From Funneliformis mosseae (taxonomy: Eukaryota; Glomeromycota; Glomeromycetes; Glomerales; Glomeraceae), in the NCBI GenBank assembly GCA_910592005.1, contig CAJVPP010003091.1, forward strand, positions 1 through 12,605: a stretch of 12,605 nucleotides of DNA, written 5' to 3'. The position numbers were made by a program, and so were the translations under genes. Under the pieces are notes generated by a model. It saw nothing but the letters and a program-made list of their open reading frames with translations, did not search any database and was not told the DNA's origin. Each line of letters begins with the position of its first letter. Within the stretch, counting starts at the first letter, position 1. Shown here piece after piece: positions 1-7,783 of the stretch.

Positions 1-59
1 AATAAATCTAAAACTAAACTTTGGACCAGCTGGGTGCTTATGTAAAAAGACAATTTCAT

Positions 60-640
60 ATCGTTTCTTTAAAGAAAAGGTTGCAATGGGTAAAAAAAAC
101 ATAAGAATTTTGATTATAATCAAGTTGTTTTTACAGATGAGAGTACATTTCAATTATATACATCAAAAAAAAGGTTTGGCAGTTTTCTAGTAAAAAAAAA
201 GTGTTTTGTTCTGTTAAGCATCTACTAAAAGTTCATATTTAACGATGTTTTTCTGCTTCTGAATTTGGTAAGCTATTTTGCTTTCAGAGAAACCTTAATG
301 CTGAATTTATGTGTGCTATTTATGAGCAAGGTCTTCTGGCTTTCACCTCTAAACTTTTTGGTGAAGGTAATATAGATTAGATCTTGCAAGAAGATAATGA
401 TCCAAAACATCGATCAAAAATCGCAAAAAATGGAAGAAAGAAAATGACATTGAGGTACTTTCTTAGTCATCAATGTCTCCAGATCAAAACCCTATAGAAA
501 ATATTTGGAGGTTAATAAAAATTAATATACAAAAAAAAAAATTCGATCAATTAGAGAGTTAAAGGTGAAACTTACAAAAAAATGAAACTGATTATCACTT
601 GTACTTATCGCGAATTTGGTAGCTAGCATGAAAATATATA
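60..640 (+). pseudogene. Tc1-type DD34E transposase, frameshifted and nonsense-mutated
   Basis: In life this enzyme would cut and paste its own transposon through a DDE (RNase H-fold) catalytic core. The three catalytic motifs are readable in sequence. The first Asp is in VVFTDEST (GAT 136-138). The second is in QEDNDPKH (GAT 393-395). The Glu is in SPDQNPIENIW (GAA 497-499). The last two are 34 residues apart once a one-base frameshift is allowed, which defines the DD34E Tc1 group. The reading frame changes at A-runs near 90-100, near 170 and near 420-430. In-frame stops sit at 378-380 (TAG after an Asp, where the family has Trp) and at TAG 464-466, also a Trp position; both fit TGG to TAG. 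The N-terminal DNA-binding domain is mostly before the window. The C-terminus fades after about 600. It is non-functional as read. Confidence 0.85.
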
Positions 641-737
641 TAGTTGTACTTATAGAGTCAGATGATGACTACACAATGTATTAATTTTAGTTAGTTGGTT
701 ATATATTTTTTAAATAAAAAAAATTTTGAATTTACTT

Positions 738-784
738 ACTTATAGCCAGAGTTAGAGGCGGTCAGATACTTATGACCACTACTG
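738..784. repeat. Right terminal inverted repeat of the Tc1/mariner element
   Basis: The stretch ends in CAGATACTTATGACCACTAC followed by TG and then TA. Read from the outside on the minus strand it begins CAGTAGTGGTCATAAGTATC, the typical start of Tc1-group terminal repeats (CAGT...GGTCA.AAGT). The partner repeat is outside the window, so this rests on family resemblance and on its position just downstream of the transposase. Confidence 0.75.
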
Positions 785-786
785 TA

Positions 787-926
787 ATTGTAAATTTAGC
801 TAAAACACAAGTTTAACAAATAAATTGATATAATAACTGAAATAATCAAAACTGAAATTAAAGAAATTATCATAATAATAATTAAAGAAGATTTAAATGT
901 TAGAATTATAGAGAAAAAAAATATAT
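787..926. other. AT-rich spacer between Tc1 element and MITE
   Basis: This is short AT-rich DNA with many short Ile/Lys/Glu-type codons on the + strand (ACTGAAATAATC and similar). It may be the start of the decayed gag region of the gypsy element that resumes beyond the MITE, but no motif supports that. The Leu/Ile-rich minus-strand reading frame here (796-990) crosses the MITE end and is not a gene. Confidence 0.4.
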
Positions 927-1083
927 AGGACCTTTGTAATAAAAAGAGGGGAAACTGCCAGAAAAAATCAATTTTACTTTTATATGCCAAATATGATTTT
1001 TAAGTCAAAATATGTTCAGATTTAGCATTAACTCAATTTTTATTTTTTTCAGTCATTTCCCCCTTTTCTATTGCAAAAGTCCC
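927..1083. mobile_element. MITE family 1, copy 1 (157 bp, long imperfect inverted repeats)
   Basis: The left end (GGACCTTTGTAATAAAAAGA, continuing GGGGAAACTG) is the imperfect reverse complement of the right end, which read outward-in gives GGGACTTTTGCAATAGAAAA followed by GGGGGAAATGACTG. The arms span about 35 bp and most differences are transitions. A second copy lies at 9467-9621 with the same arms and the same interior (AATCAATTTTACTTTTATAT). Flanks on both sides read ATAT, so the target duplication could be ATAT or TA, or these bases could belong to the repeats. There is no coding capacity. A short TA-type duplication would suggest mobilisation by a Tc1/mariner- or PIF-type transposase, but that is inference. 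Confidence 0.85.
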
Positions 1084-1412
1084 ATATAGCTAGAGATTAT
1101 TAATCAGAAATAAAAACTAAAAATTAATCATGAACTCAAACTTAATCTCAATTTAGCTTATAATTCAATAATAATAATTGAATATTAATAGTCCTCAACA
1201 AAAAAATGTTAATTTAGCAGAAACTGAAAAGATTAAAACTGAATAAGAAACCTATATAAATACTAGATCAATTTTATTATAAACTACTCAAATTATATTA
1301 TTATGATCTGAATCTAATCAAGAGCAGCAAAATAAAACTCTATCTCAATCTCTAAAGCTGAAACTAATGTTCAGTTCACACTAGTAACACTTTATTATAA
1401 ACATCTTATAAA
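1084..1412 (+). other. Degraded gag-side region of gypsy copy A
   Basis: This AT-rich stretch has fragmentary open frames rich in Asn, Gln, Glu, Lys and Ser (for example a stretch reading AETEKIKTE near 1218-1244), broken by frequent stops. Its position just upstream of the protease remnant makes gag or the gag-protease linker the natural reading. No zinc-knuckle cysteines or other diagnostic motif is visible. Confidence 0.4.
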
Positions 1413-2050
1413 ATGATTAAAGATCTTAGAAATTCAGATGCTAATATTACCTTTAGACAACTACTAAAAAATTCTTCTTACCTTTGAGAATTAAAAAATG
1501 AGATAAAGAAAATTAAAAAGAAATGGAAATTAGAATAAATATTGTACAAACTCATATAACTAATAATAATAAATATACTGCTGCTAGATATATTATAATG
1601 TTTAAATTAATTCTAATTAAAACCATTTTAGATTCAAGCGTAGTTATATGCATAATCTCAACTACCTTAGCCTTCAAATTCAATATTAAACCTGTTAAGT
1701 CTTCTGATATCTTAGTTGTAACTACAGATGAAAAACGTAAAAGATCACTAGGAATTATAATCTTTGTCTCTCTTATTCTATAAAGAACAAAATTCTCAGT
1801 CAATTTATAAATAATTAAATTAACCTAAAATATCTTATTACTAAGATTAAATTAGTTCAAAGCATTTGACATAAGAATATATTTTAATCAGGATAAACTA
1901 AGAATTAAAATTGATGGTCAAATAGTTGAATCTCTTATAAAATGCATTGAAAAAACTAAACTGTTCTTTAGAATTTTAGCAAATACTGCAGAAAGTGAAG
2001 AAGAAAAATATGTAGATAAAGTTTTATATAAAATAGATCTATTCTAAATT
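1413..2050 (+). pseudogene. Gag-linker/aspartic protease domain remnant of gypsy copy A
   Basis: The frame starting MIKDLRNSDANITFRQLL (1413) resembles the helical segment before the retropepsin in many fungal gypsy polyproteins. After a frameshift near 1520-1536, an 86-codon open stretch (1523-1783) carries the protease core. It reads TILDSS around residue 37 (Asp codon 1631-1633), where the family has DTG or DSG. Downstream come ICIISTTLAFKFNIKP and TTDEKRKRSLGII, which match the flap region of Gag-Pol proteases. The Gly-to-Ser change (GGC to AGC) would damage the active-site loop. Past a further break the frame DKLRIKIDGQIVESLI (near 1892-1938) looks like the segment after the protease. 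Only the central piece is free of stops, so this is a relic and not a small gene. Confidence 0.75.
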
Positions 2051-2229
2051 GAAAATAATAATGATCTTTCTTCTGATCTAAATAAAGAAGTGAAAACTAG
2101 AATGTATTAAATAGCCTTATTAAGAGGAAGAAATTATTGAAGAACAGAAAATAATTAAAGTATTTATACCAAAAGAAATTATTTTAACAGGAGAAATTGA
2201 TATTAGATAAATCACATTTATTAATCATC

Positions 2230-2443
2230 AATTTCCCTTAAAACTAAATACAAGACCTATTGCTCATTCTTTATATTAATTAAACTAGAAAAAAAAAAGA
2301 TTTCTTGAAAAAAGAAATTGATAAAATATTATAAAAGATAATCATTCAAACTTCAAAAAGTCTATAGGCCCCTTTAATTGTAATTATTTCTAAAAGACTA
2401 AAGATCTTAAGATTTGTGTTGATAATTATCTATTAAATTCAAT
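2230..2443 (+). pseudogene. Reverse transcriptase, N-terminal part (copy A, 5' of hAT insertion)
   Basis: The frame reads RPIAHSLY (from 2253), then RFLEKEIDKIL, then IIQTSKSL and the Trp-position stop TAG followed by APLIVI. A shifted frame carries the LRFCVDNYLLNS-like block that opens the RT palm in Ty3/gypsy elements. Stops replace Gln or Trp codons. The domain is cut at 2443, where an 8-bp target duplication and the hAT-like element begin. It resumes at 3624. The same interval is uninterrupted in copy B (about 5602-5760), which proves the split is an insertion. Confidence 0.82.
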
Positions 2444-2460
2444 AACAATTATAGAGTTCC

Positions 2461-2640
2461 GAATGAGTTGAGTTGAGTCAAGTTTAAAGATCAACTCTAT
2501 TTGATTCTCTTTTTTTAAGTCAAATTAAGTCAAATTTATTTTATAAAATCTTTCAATTTAATTTGATTCAAATTATATAAATTTTAAACTCAACTCAATT
2601 TGATTCGACTCAATTTTAACTCGATTCAATTTTGAAAAAA
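2461..2640. repeat. Left subterminal short-repeat cluster of hAT-like element 1
   Basis: Repeated variants of GAGTTGAGT, AAGTCAAATT and ACTCAACTCAATTTGATTCG occur in both orientations. They look like decayed copies of a motif close to ACTCGA/TCGAGT. The mirror cluster is at 3420-3604. In hAT elements such subterminal repeats bind the transposase; here that role is inferred only from position. Confidence 0.7.
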
Positions 2641-2706
2641 AATAATAAAAAAAACAAAAAGATAAGAGGGGAAAAGCAAACGATTCATTATCATTCTTCT
2701 TGAATG

Positions 2707-3395
2707 ATTCATTATTGTTCTTCTTAAATGATAAAAAAAATCGTTCAAGTTGAACAATTCGTTATTGTTCTTCTTAAATGATAAAAAAAGTCATTCAAAT
2801 TAAACAATTCATCATCATTTTTGAATGATAAAAAAAATCATTTAAGTTGAACAATTCGTCATCGTTATTTTTGAACTATAAAAAAAATCATTCAAGTTAA
2901 ACGATTCGTCATCATTCTTCTTGAACGATAAAAAAAATCATTCAAGTCGAATGATTCATCATCATTTTTCTTGAATAATAAAAAAAATTGTTCAAGTCAA
3001 ATGATTCATCATCATTCTTCTTAAACGATAAAAAAATTGTTCAAGTTGAACGATTTGTTATCATTTTTCTTGAATAATAAAAAAAATTATTCAAGTCAAA
3101 TGATTTGTCATCATTCTTCTTGAATAATAAAAAAATCATTCAAGTTAAATGATTCATCATCATTCTTCTTGAACAATAAAAAAAATTGTTCAAGTCAAAC
3201 AATTCGTCATCATTCTTCTTGAACAATAAAAAAATTGTTCAAGTCAAATGATTCATCATTCTTCTTAAATAATAAAAAAAATCATTCAAGTCAAATGATT
3301 CATCATCATCTTTTTGAATAATAAAAAAAATTGTTCAAATCAAACGATTCATCATCATTCTTCTTGAACAATAAAAAAAATCATTCAAGTCAAAC
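2707..3395. repeat. Minisatellite: about 14 units of 47-50 bp, each with an internal hairpin
   Basis: By hand I count about 14 full units plus partial units at both ends (from about 2677 and to about 3415). A unit runs GATTCRTCATCATTCTTCTT, then the palindrome GAAC(G/A)AT, a run of 5-8 A, its complement AT(C/T)GTTC, and then AAGTCGAAC-like bases. Perfect stems are seen, for example TTGAACAAT with ATTGTTCAA in units near 3170-3240. Variation between units falls mainly at CpG sites (CG, TG, CA or TA) and in the length of the A-run. Confidence 0.9.
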
Positions 3396-3419
3396 GATTT
3401 CTTATTGTTCTTCTTGACT

Positions 3420-3604
3420 GATTTTTTATCATTCAAGTTAACTCGAGTCAACTCAAATCAAGTTGAGTTTAAATCGAGTCAAATTAAATATTTAACTCAA
3501 CTTGAATTTGGCTTGACTCGCAAATCATCGAGTCAAAAAAACATAAATTCGACTTGATTTAAACTTGACTTAGCTTATCTGACTCATGAGTTAACTCGAT
3601 TTGT
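3420..3604. repeat. Right subterminal short-repeat cluster of hAT-like element 1
   Basis: This is a dense cluster of AACTCGAGTCAACTCAAATC, GAGTTTAAATCGAGTC, GACTTGATTTAAACTTGAC and similar, mirroring the left cluster. It includes the longest surviving forms of the ACTCGAGT motif in the window and so best shows the undecayed motif. Confidence 0.7.
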
Positions 3605-3623
3605 CTGGAACTCTAAACAATCA

Positions 3624-4670
3624 TAGATTGATATCTTATACTAAATATGTAGGATTAATTAGAGAATTTTAAAACTGCTAAATACTTTACTACTCTAGAC
3701 TTAGTGAGCAGATATAGTAAGTAAAAATGCATTCAGATGATTAAGCAAAAACAGCTTTCATTATACCTTCAGGACTATATGAATTCAAAGTAATGTCTTT
3801 TGGTTTAAAGAATACATCTATCATTCTTCAAAGTTTAATAAATAGAGTTCTATATTGATTAAATAAAAAATTCTATGTAGTTTATTTAGACAACATTATC
3901 ATTTATTCAATTACCTTTTAAGATTATTATAATTATATATAACAAGTTGTCAGATTAAAGAAAGTAGGATTAAAAATAAAACTTAAAAAATGCATATTTG
4001 TAGTAAATGAAGTTAGTTATCTAAGTCATATCATAAGAAGTAATAAAATCAAACCTAATCAAAAAAATCTAAACCATGATTGATTTATTATACTAAGAAA
4101 TCTAAAAGAAGTATAAATAACATTAGAATTCTTTTTATATTATTAACAATTTATTCAAGATTTTGCAAAGATTACAGGACCTCTCTATAATTTAACTAAA
4201 AGAAGTATATATTAAAATTAGATAACATAGCACTAAAACTTATTTGATGAATTAAAATTTAAAATGATTACAGCCTCAGTTCTCATTTAATCTGATTTAA
4301 GTAAAGCTTTTATTATCTAAATAGATACTTTAGACAAAGGATTAGGAGTTGTATTTACTCAAAAAAATGACTAAAAACTTAAACATCTAATAGCCTATAC
4401 AAGTAGAAAATTATCTGATATAGAATTAAAATATATAACTACTAAGAAAAAATGTTTTGCGATTCAATAGAATATTAAGCATTTTGATCATTATCTTTGT
4501 TATTAATCCTTCAAAGTAATGACCGACCACTCTACATTAAATTAGTTATTAATCACTAAATATGTAAAAAGATGGGGTAGCCAGATGGGCTTTATTTTTA
4601 TAAGCTTATGACTTCACTATTAAATATCGTTTAGGAAATAAGAATTAGAATACTGATACGTTTTCATAAA
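3624..4670 (+). pseudogene. Reverse transcriptase palm and RNase H (copy A, 3' of hAT insertion)
   Basis: RT motifs appear in order. KTAFIIPSGLYEFKVMSFGL with KNTS lies near 3746-3810, LINRVLY at 3835-3855, and the active-site block FYVVYLDNIIIYS at 3871-3909. The family has YLDD, so here the second catalytic Asp (3892-3894, AAC) has become Asn by G-to-A. RNase H follows: SKAFII then a stop, IDTLDKGLGVVFTQK (near 4300-4365), AYTSRKLSDIELKY (near 4395-4435), KHFDHYL (near 4479-4500), VMTDHSTL (near 4518-4540) and a frame-shifted VARWALFL followed by AYDFTIKYRLGNKN. Stops are TAA or TAG at Gln positions plus a TGA at 3856-3858. Copy B repeats this whole stretch. Confidence 0.88.
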
Positions 4671-4829
4671 TAAATCACATGACCTTAATAGAAAAAATAG
4701 AAGAAGAATTAACATCTAATTTTAATAGATTCAAGTATTTTTTTAGCTCTAGAAATAACAGAATACTAAACTAAATGGCAATGGAATAATACTTCAAACT
4801 TCAATAATATTTAAACTACAATAAGTTTT

Positions 4830-5605
4830 TTAACTATATTCAATTTAATAGAGATAAGAAAGTTTACAAATATGGCCAAATATTTTACAATTTAGAATAC
4901 AAATTTATATTAATTTAATTGAAAAAGACCTGGATATTTATTATAAGTTCTTAAAAGACATGAATTAGAATCTATTCTATATATAATGCATAATGATTCT
5001 ACAGTTAATTATTTTAAATGAAAAATCATATTCAATAAGATTAAAACTCAATATAATTGGTCTCAAATGTATGAAAATATTAAAGAATGTAAAATCCTAT
5101 AATTTTTGCTAACAAAAAGGAGGATTAAGCAAGAATAATGAACTATATCCTATACTTCTTTATAGCCTTTTTTATTAGATTAGAATAGACTTTATCAGTT
5201 CTTTACTGATAACTTCTAAAGGAAATAGATATATTTTCATAGCTGTAAATATATTTATTAAATAGCTATAAGCAAGAGCTATTACAAAAACTACCATTAA
5301 TCAAGTTGCTTTATTCATTTATAAGAAATTATTTGTAGATATAGATATTCTATAAAAATTTTATCAGATAGAAAAACAAATTTTAATAATGCTATGATAA
5401 AAGAATTAATAGAAAAATTTGAAATTAAATATTATAATTTAATATTGTATTATTCTCAGATAAATGGATAAGTTAAAAGATTTAATAAAATTTTAAAAAA
5501 GTTATTAGTAAAAATTATACAAAAATAAACTAAATAGGATCTAGTATAGCCTCTGTATTATTTGCTTATCATACTGCTTAATAATCTACTACCAGAATGA
5601 CTTTC
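4830..5605 (+). pseudogene. Integrase: H2C2-type zinc region and DDE core (copy A), C-terminus missing
   Basis: The region opens with a decayed zinc-binding segment (ELESILYIMHND near 4966, then a Cys cluster near 5088-5120 running into QQKGG). The catalytic core follows. The first Asp is in RIDFISSLLITSKGNRYIFI (GAC 5188-5190). The second is in ILSDRKTNFNNAMIKELIEK (GAT 5367-5369). The expected Glu of NGxVERFN reads Lys (AAA 5475-5477, in GQVKRFNKILKKLL if the stop is read as Gln). The second Asp and this Lys are exactly 35 residues apart in one frame, as in DD35E integrases. The Glu-to-Lys change is a G-to-A transition that removes catalysis. The frame continues to an AYHTA..STTRMT block, where it breaks into copy B RT at about 5602. 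Confidence 0.87.
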
Positions 5606-6930
5606 TTGAAAAAAAAAAATTGATAAAATATTAGAAAAAGAAATTATTTAAACTTCAGAAAGTTTATAAACCTCTCCAATTATAATTGTATCTAAAAAGA
5701 CTTAAGATCTTAAGATTTGTATTGATTATTATTTATTAAATTCAATAATAATCATAGATTAATATTTTATATTAAATATGCAGGATCAATTAGAGAATTT
5801 TAAAACTATTAGATACTTTACTGCTTTAGACTTAGCAAGTAGATATTAGCAACTAAAATATATTCAGATGATCAAAAGAAAATAGCTTTTATCATACCTT
5901 TAGAACTCTATGAATTCAAAGTGATACCTTTTGATTTAAAAAACATATCTACCACTTTCTAAAGATTAATAAATAGAGTTCTTTATTAATTAATTAGAAA
6001 ATACTATGCAATTTACTTAGATGATATTATTATTTATTTAACTATATTCTAAAACTATTATAATCATATATAATAAATCTTTATCAAATTAAAGAAAACA
6101 GGATTAATAATAAAATTAAAGAAATATACATTTATAGTAAATGAAGTTAATTATCTATGTCATATTATAGAAAGTAATAGAATCAAACTTGATTAAAGAA
6201 GAATCTAAACTATCATTAATTTACTTATATTAAAAAATCTAAAAGAAGTACAAATAACATTAAAACTTTTTTCTTATTATTAATAATTTATCTAAAATTT
6301 TGCAAAAATTGCAAAACTGCTTTATGATCTAACTAAAAAAAACACATTTTAGAATTAGATAACACAATATCAAGACTCATTTGATAAATTAAAATTCAAA
6401 ATAATTACAGCTCCAATCCTTATTTAAGTAAAATCTTTATCATCTAAATAGATATCTCAGATAAAGGATTAGGAATTATACTTACTTAAAGAAACAATCA
6501 AAGACTTGAACATCCAATAACTTATACAAGCAGAAAATTATCTGACTTAGAATTAAAATATATCACTATAGAAAAAGAAAGTCTTGCTATTCAATAGACT
6601 ATTAAGTATTTAATCATTATCTTTATAACTAATCTTTCAAAGTAGTGACTGATCACTCTGCATTGAATTTATTATTAATCATAAAATATATAAAAGGATA
6701 AGTAGCTAAATAAACTCTATTTTTGCAAGCTTATGATTTTATTATTAAACATCATTCAAAAAATAAGAATTAGAATGCTGATATCTTTTTACAAATAATT
6801 TCAATTTATATGGTTTAATTGAAGAAGTAGAAGAAGAGTCAACTGCTAATTTTCAATGGATTTAAATATATTTTTTAATTCTAGATATACCAGGATGCTA
6901 AACTAAATAGTAATGAAATGGATTAATAAA
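5602..6930 (+). pseudogene. Ty3/gypsy RT and RNase H, copy B (partial second element)
   Basis: The segment repeats the RT-RNase H of copy A from its FLEKEIDKIL block onward, without the hAT-like insertion. It shows IIQTSES, LRFV, IAFIIPLELYEFKVIPF (near 5880-5940) and an intact YLDD active-site block (6014-6025). RNase H blocks follow: IDISDKGLGIILT, YTSRKLSDLELKYITIEKES and a decayed end, where AGATGG of copy A's family (Arg-Trp) has become AAATAA (6705-6710). It is cut at its 5' edge by the junction with the copy A integrase. It loses similarity to copy A near 6930. No integrase follows directly. Confidence 0.87.
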
Positions 6931-7099
6931 TAACTATCAATATAGAAAGAATTCATATTCTTATAATGAAATTAATTACCATTCGTACTAGTATTGTATT
7001 TTCTATTTTTAATATGTAAACCCTTATAAAATTATATACCTTTTTCTAACAAATATACTTTGTGTAAATATATTAATTATTATTAAGAATTTTCTGATA
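6931..7099. other. Unassigned AT-rich stretch after copy B
   Basis: Similarity to copy A stops near 6930. No domain, repeat or reading frame could be recognised between here and about 7100. Confidence 0.4.
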
Positions 7100-7660
7100 A
7101 TGTTAAAGAAGAATATTGTTAACAAAATGAATATTCAAAATGAAAGTTTATACTTTTAAAGAAGTGATGATAAATCAGAATATTATTTAAGTCAAGAAGA
7201 TCTTGAATCTATATTCAATAAAAAAGAAAAAGATTAGAGACAAGATATATATAACATATATCTTCAAGCTGCTGAGTTTAAGCAAATAACTATCAAACAA
7301 ATGCAAAATCATTTATTAATAAAAGTAAGATAGAATTTTCTGTTAATTACATATTTTACAAAAAATTATTACTATAAATCTAAAAAATGATAAGTTGTTA
7401 GATATAAACTTGGTCAAATCAATCTTAAAATAATTTCTAAAGTTTTGATAAATAAAATCTTTTGGATTATTCCTAAAAAAGTACAATAATATAATAAAGC
7501 TTATCACACTACAGTAGAATTATTACAACTATCTCTTAACCTTTAAATCTCTAATAATAGACTGAAAATAAATTAAATGAATTGTTTAATCCTTATAGAC
7601 CAACTATTTAAAATCTACTACTTCTTAACTTTAAATAATATATTATATATTTTAATTTAT
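7100..7660 (+). pseudogene. Broken coding sequence of unknown function
   Basis: One + strand frame (for example starting at 7163) reads as protein over a long distance with single stops spaced through it: SDDKSEYYLSQEDLESIFNK, a TAG at 7235-7237, then RQDIYNIYLQAAEFKQITIK and QMQNHLLIKVR, a TAG at 7331-7333, and later KLGQINLKIISKVLINKIFW. The spacing of stops and the Gln-like positions match the decay of the neighbouring elements. I do not recognise the product. It lies about 120 bp upstream of the second integrase and in the same orientation, so it could be the upstream part of that element, or the C-terminal part of a gypsy polyprotein. Neither is shown by a motif. Confidence 0.45.
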
Positions 7661-7783
7661 AAAATAATTATATAACTATTATAATTTAAAAATTAATATT
7701 TTTTTGCATATTACTATATATCAGTTTCATAAGTTTTATTCTAAAAATTTTCTTATATAAGTTTTAATAATATTATTATATTT

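Larger units (their letters stand above)
1..786 (+). mobile_element. Tc1/mariner DNA transposon, 3' part, truncated by window edge
   Basis: This is the right-hand portion of a Tc1/mariner transposon running in from before the window. It contains a broken transposase with the DDE signature of the family and ends in a terminal inverted repeat whose last bases, ACTACTG, abut a TA dinucleotide (785-786), the expected target duplication. The left repeat lies outside the window, so total length and the pairing of the repeats cannot be checked. It keeps about eight CpG dinucleotides, more than the long decayed block at 7640-11200, so it is probably a later arrival than the retroelements to its right. 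Confidence 0.85.
2452..3615. mobile_element. Non-autonomous hAT-like element 1 (1,164 bp) with minisatellite core
   Basis: The element starts TAGAGTTCC and ends GGAACTCTA, a perfect 9-bp terminal inverted repeat. With C-to-T and G-to-A decay undone at the outer bases this would be CAGAGTTCC, a standard hAT end. It is flanked by an 8-bp duplication. It has no transposase frame. Inside each end lie dense GAGTTGAGT/GACTCGA-type short repeats in both orientations (about 2461-2635 and 3420-3604), as in hAT subterminal transposase-binding regions. Between them is an array of a roughly 50-bp unit. It keeps many CpG and CpG-derived dimorphisms, so it is probably younger than the RT it interrupts. It would depend on a transposase encoded elsewhere. 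Confidence 0.88.
2444..3623. repeat. 8-bp target-site duplication flanking hAT-like element 1
   Basis: AACAATTA (2444-2451) and AACAATCA (3616-3623) flank the element directly and differ by one C/T transition. The unoccupied equivalent in copy B reads AATAATCA followed by TAGATTAAT (near 5750), so the pre-insertion site is known from inside this same window. Eight bases is the duplication length made by hAT transposases. Confidence 0.88.
1084..5605 (+). mobile_element. Ty3/gypsy LTR retrotransposon, copy A (decayed, 3' truncated)
   Basis: Gag/protease, reverse transcriptase, RNase H, zinc-binding region and integrase remnants follow in the order typical of Ty3/gypsy elements (integrase after RNase H). 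All are on the + strand and all are interrupted by stops and frameshifts. No long terminal repeat could be recognised on either side. The RT is split by a hAT-like insertion (2452-3615). The element stops inside the integrase C-terminal part at about 5602-5605, where it is fused to a second RT copy. Stops lie mostly at Gln positions (TAA for CAA, TAG for CAG), with some at Trp. Confidence 0.88.

Noticed and set aside
796..990. Minus-strand open frame of 64 codons, hydrophobic
   Set aside because: It is Ile/Leu/Ser-rich as expected from A/T tracts, and it overlaps the left end of the MITE at 927.
1552..1803. Minus-strand open frame of 83 codons
   Set aside because: It is the antisense shadow of the protease remnant on the + strand, which carries the recognisable motifs.
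2677..3415. CRISPR-like array
   Set aside because: The whole unit repeats, with no distinct spacers between conserved repeats. The array is bounded by transposon ends in a eukaryotic-type sequence.
2230..6930. Reading TAA and TAG as glutamine (ciliate-type genetic code)
   Set aside because: Many stops do sit at Gln positions, but Trp codons have also become TAA or TAG (6708-6710, 378-380, 464-466), TGA occurs inside domains, catalytic residues are lost and frameshifts are frequent. Mutation explains all of this; recoding does not.
1084..7660. Long terminal repeats for the gypsy element
   Set aside because: No pair of long direct repeats was found on the two sides of the gypsy remnants by eye. 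The 5' side may be lost to the Tc1 and MITE region and the 3' side to the copy B junction.
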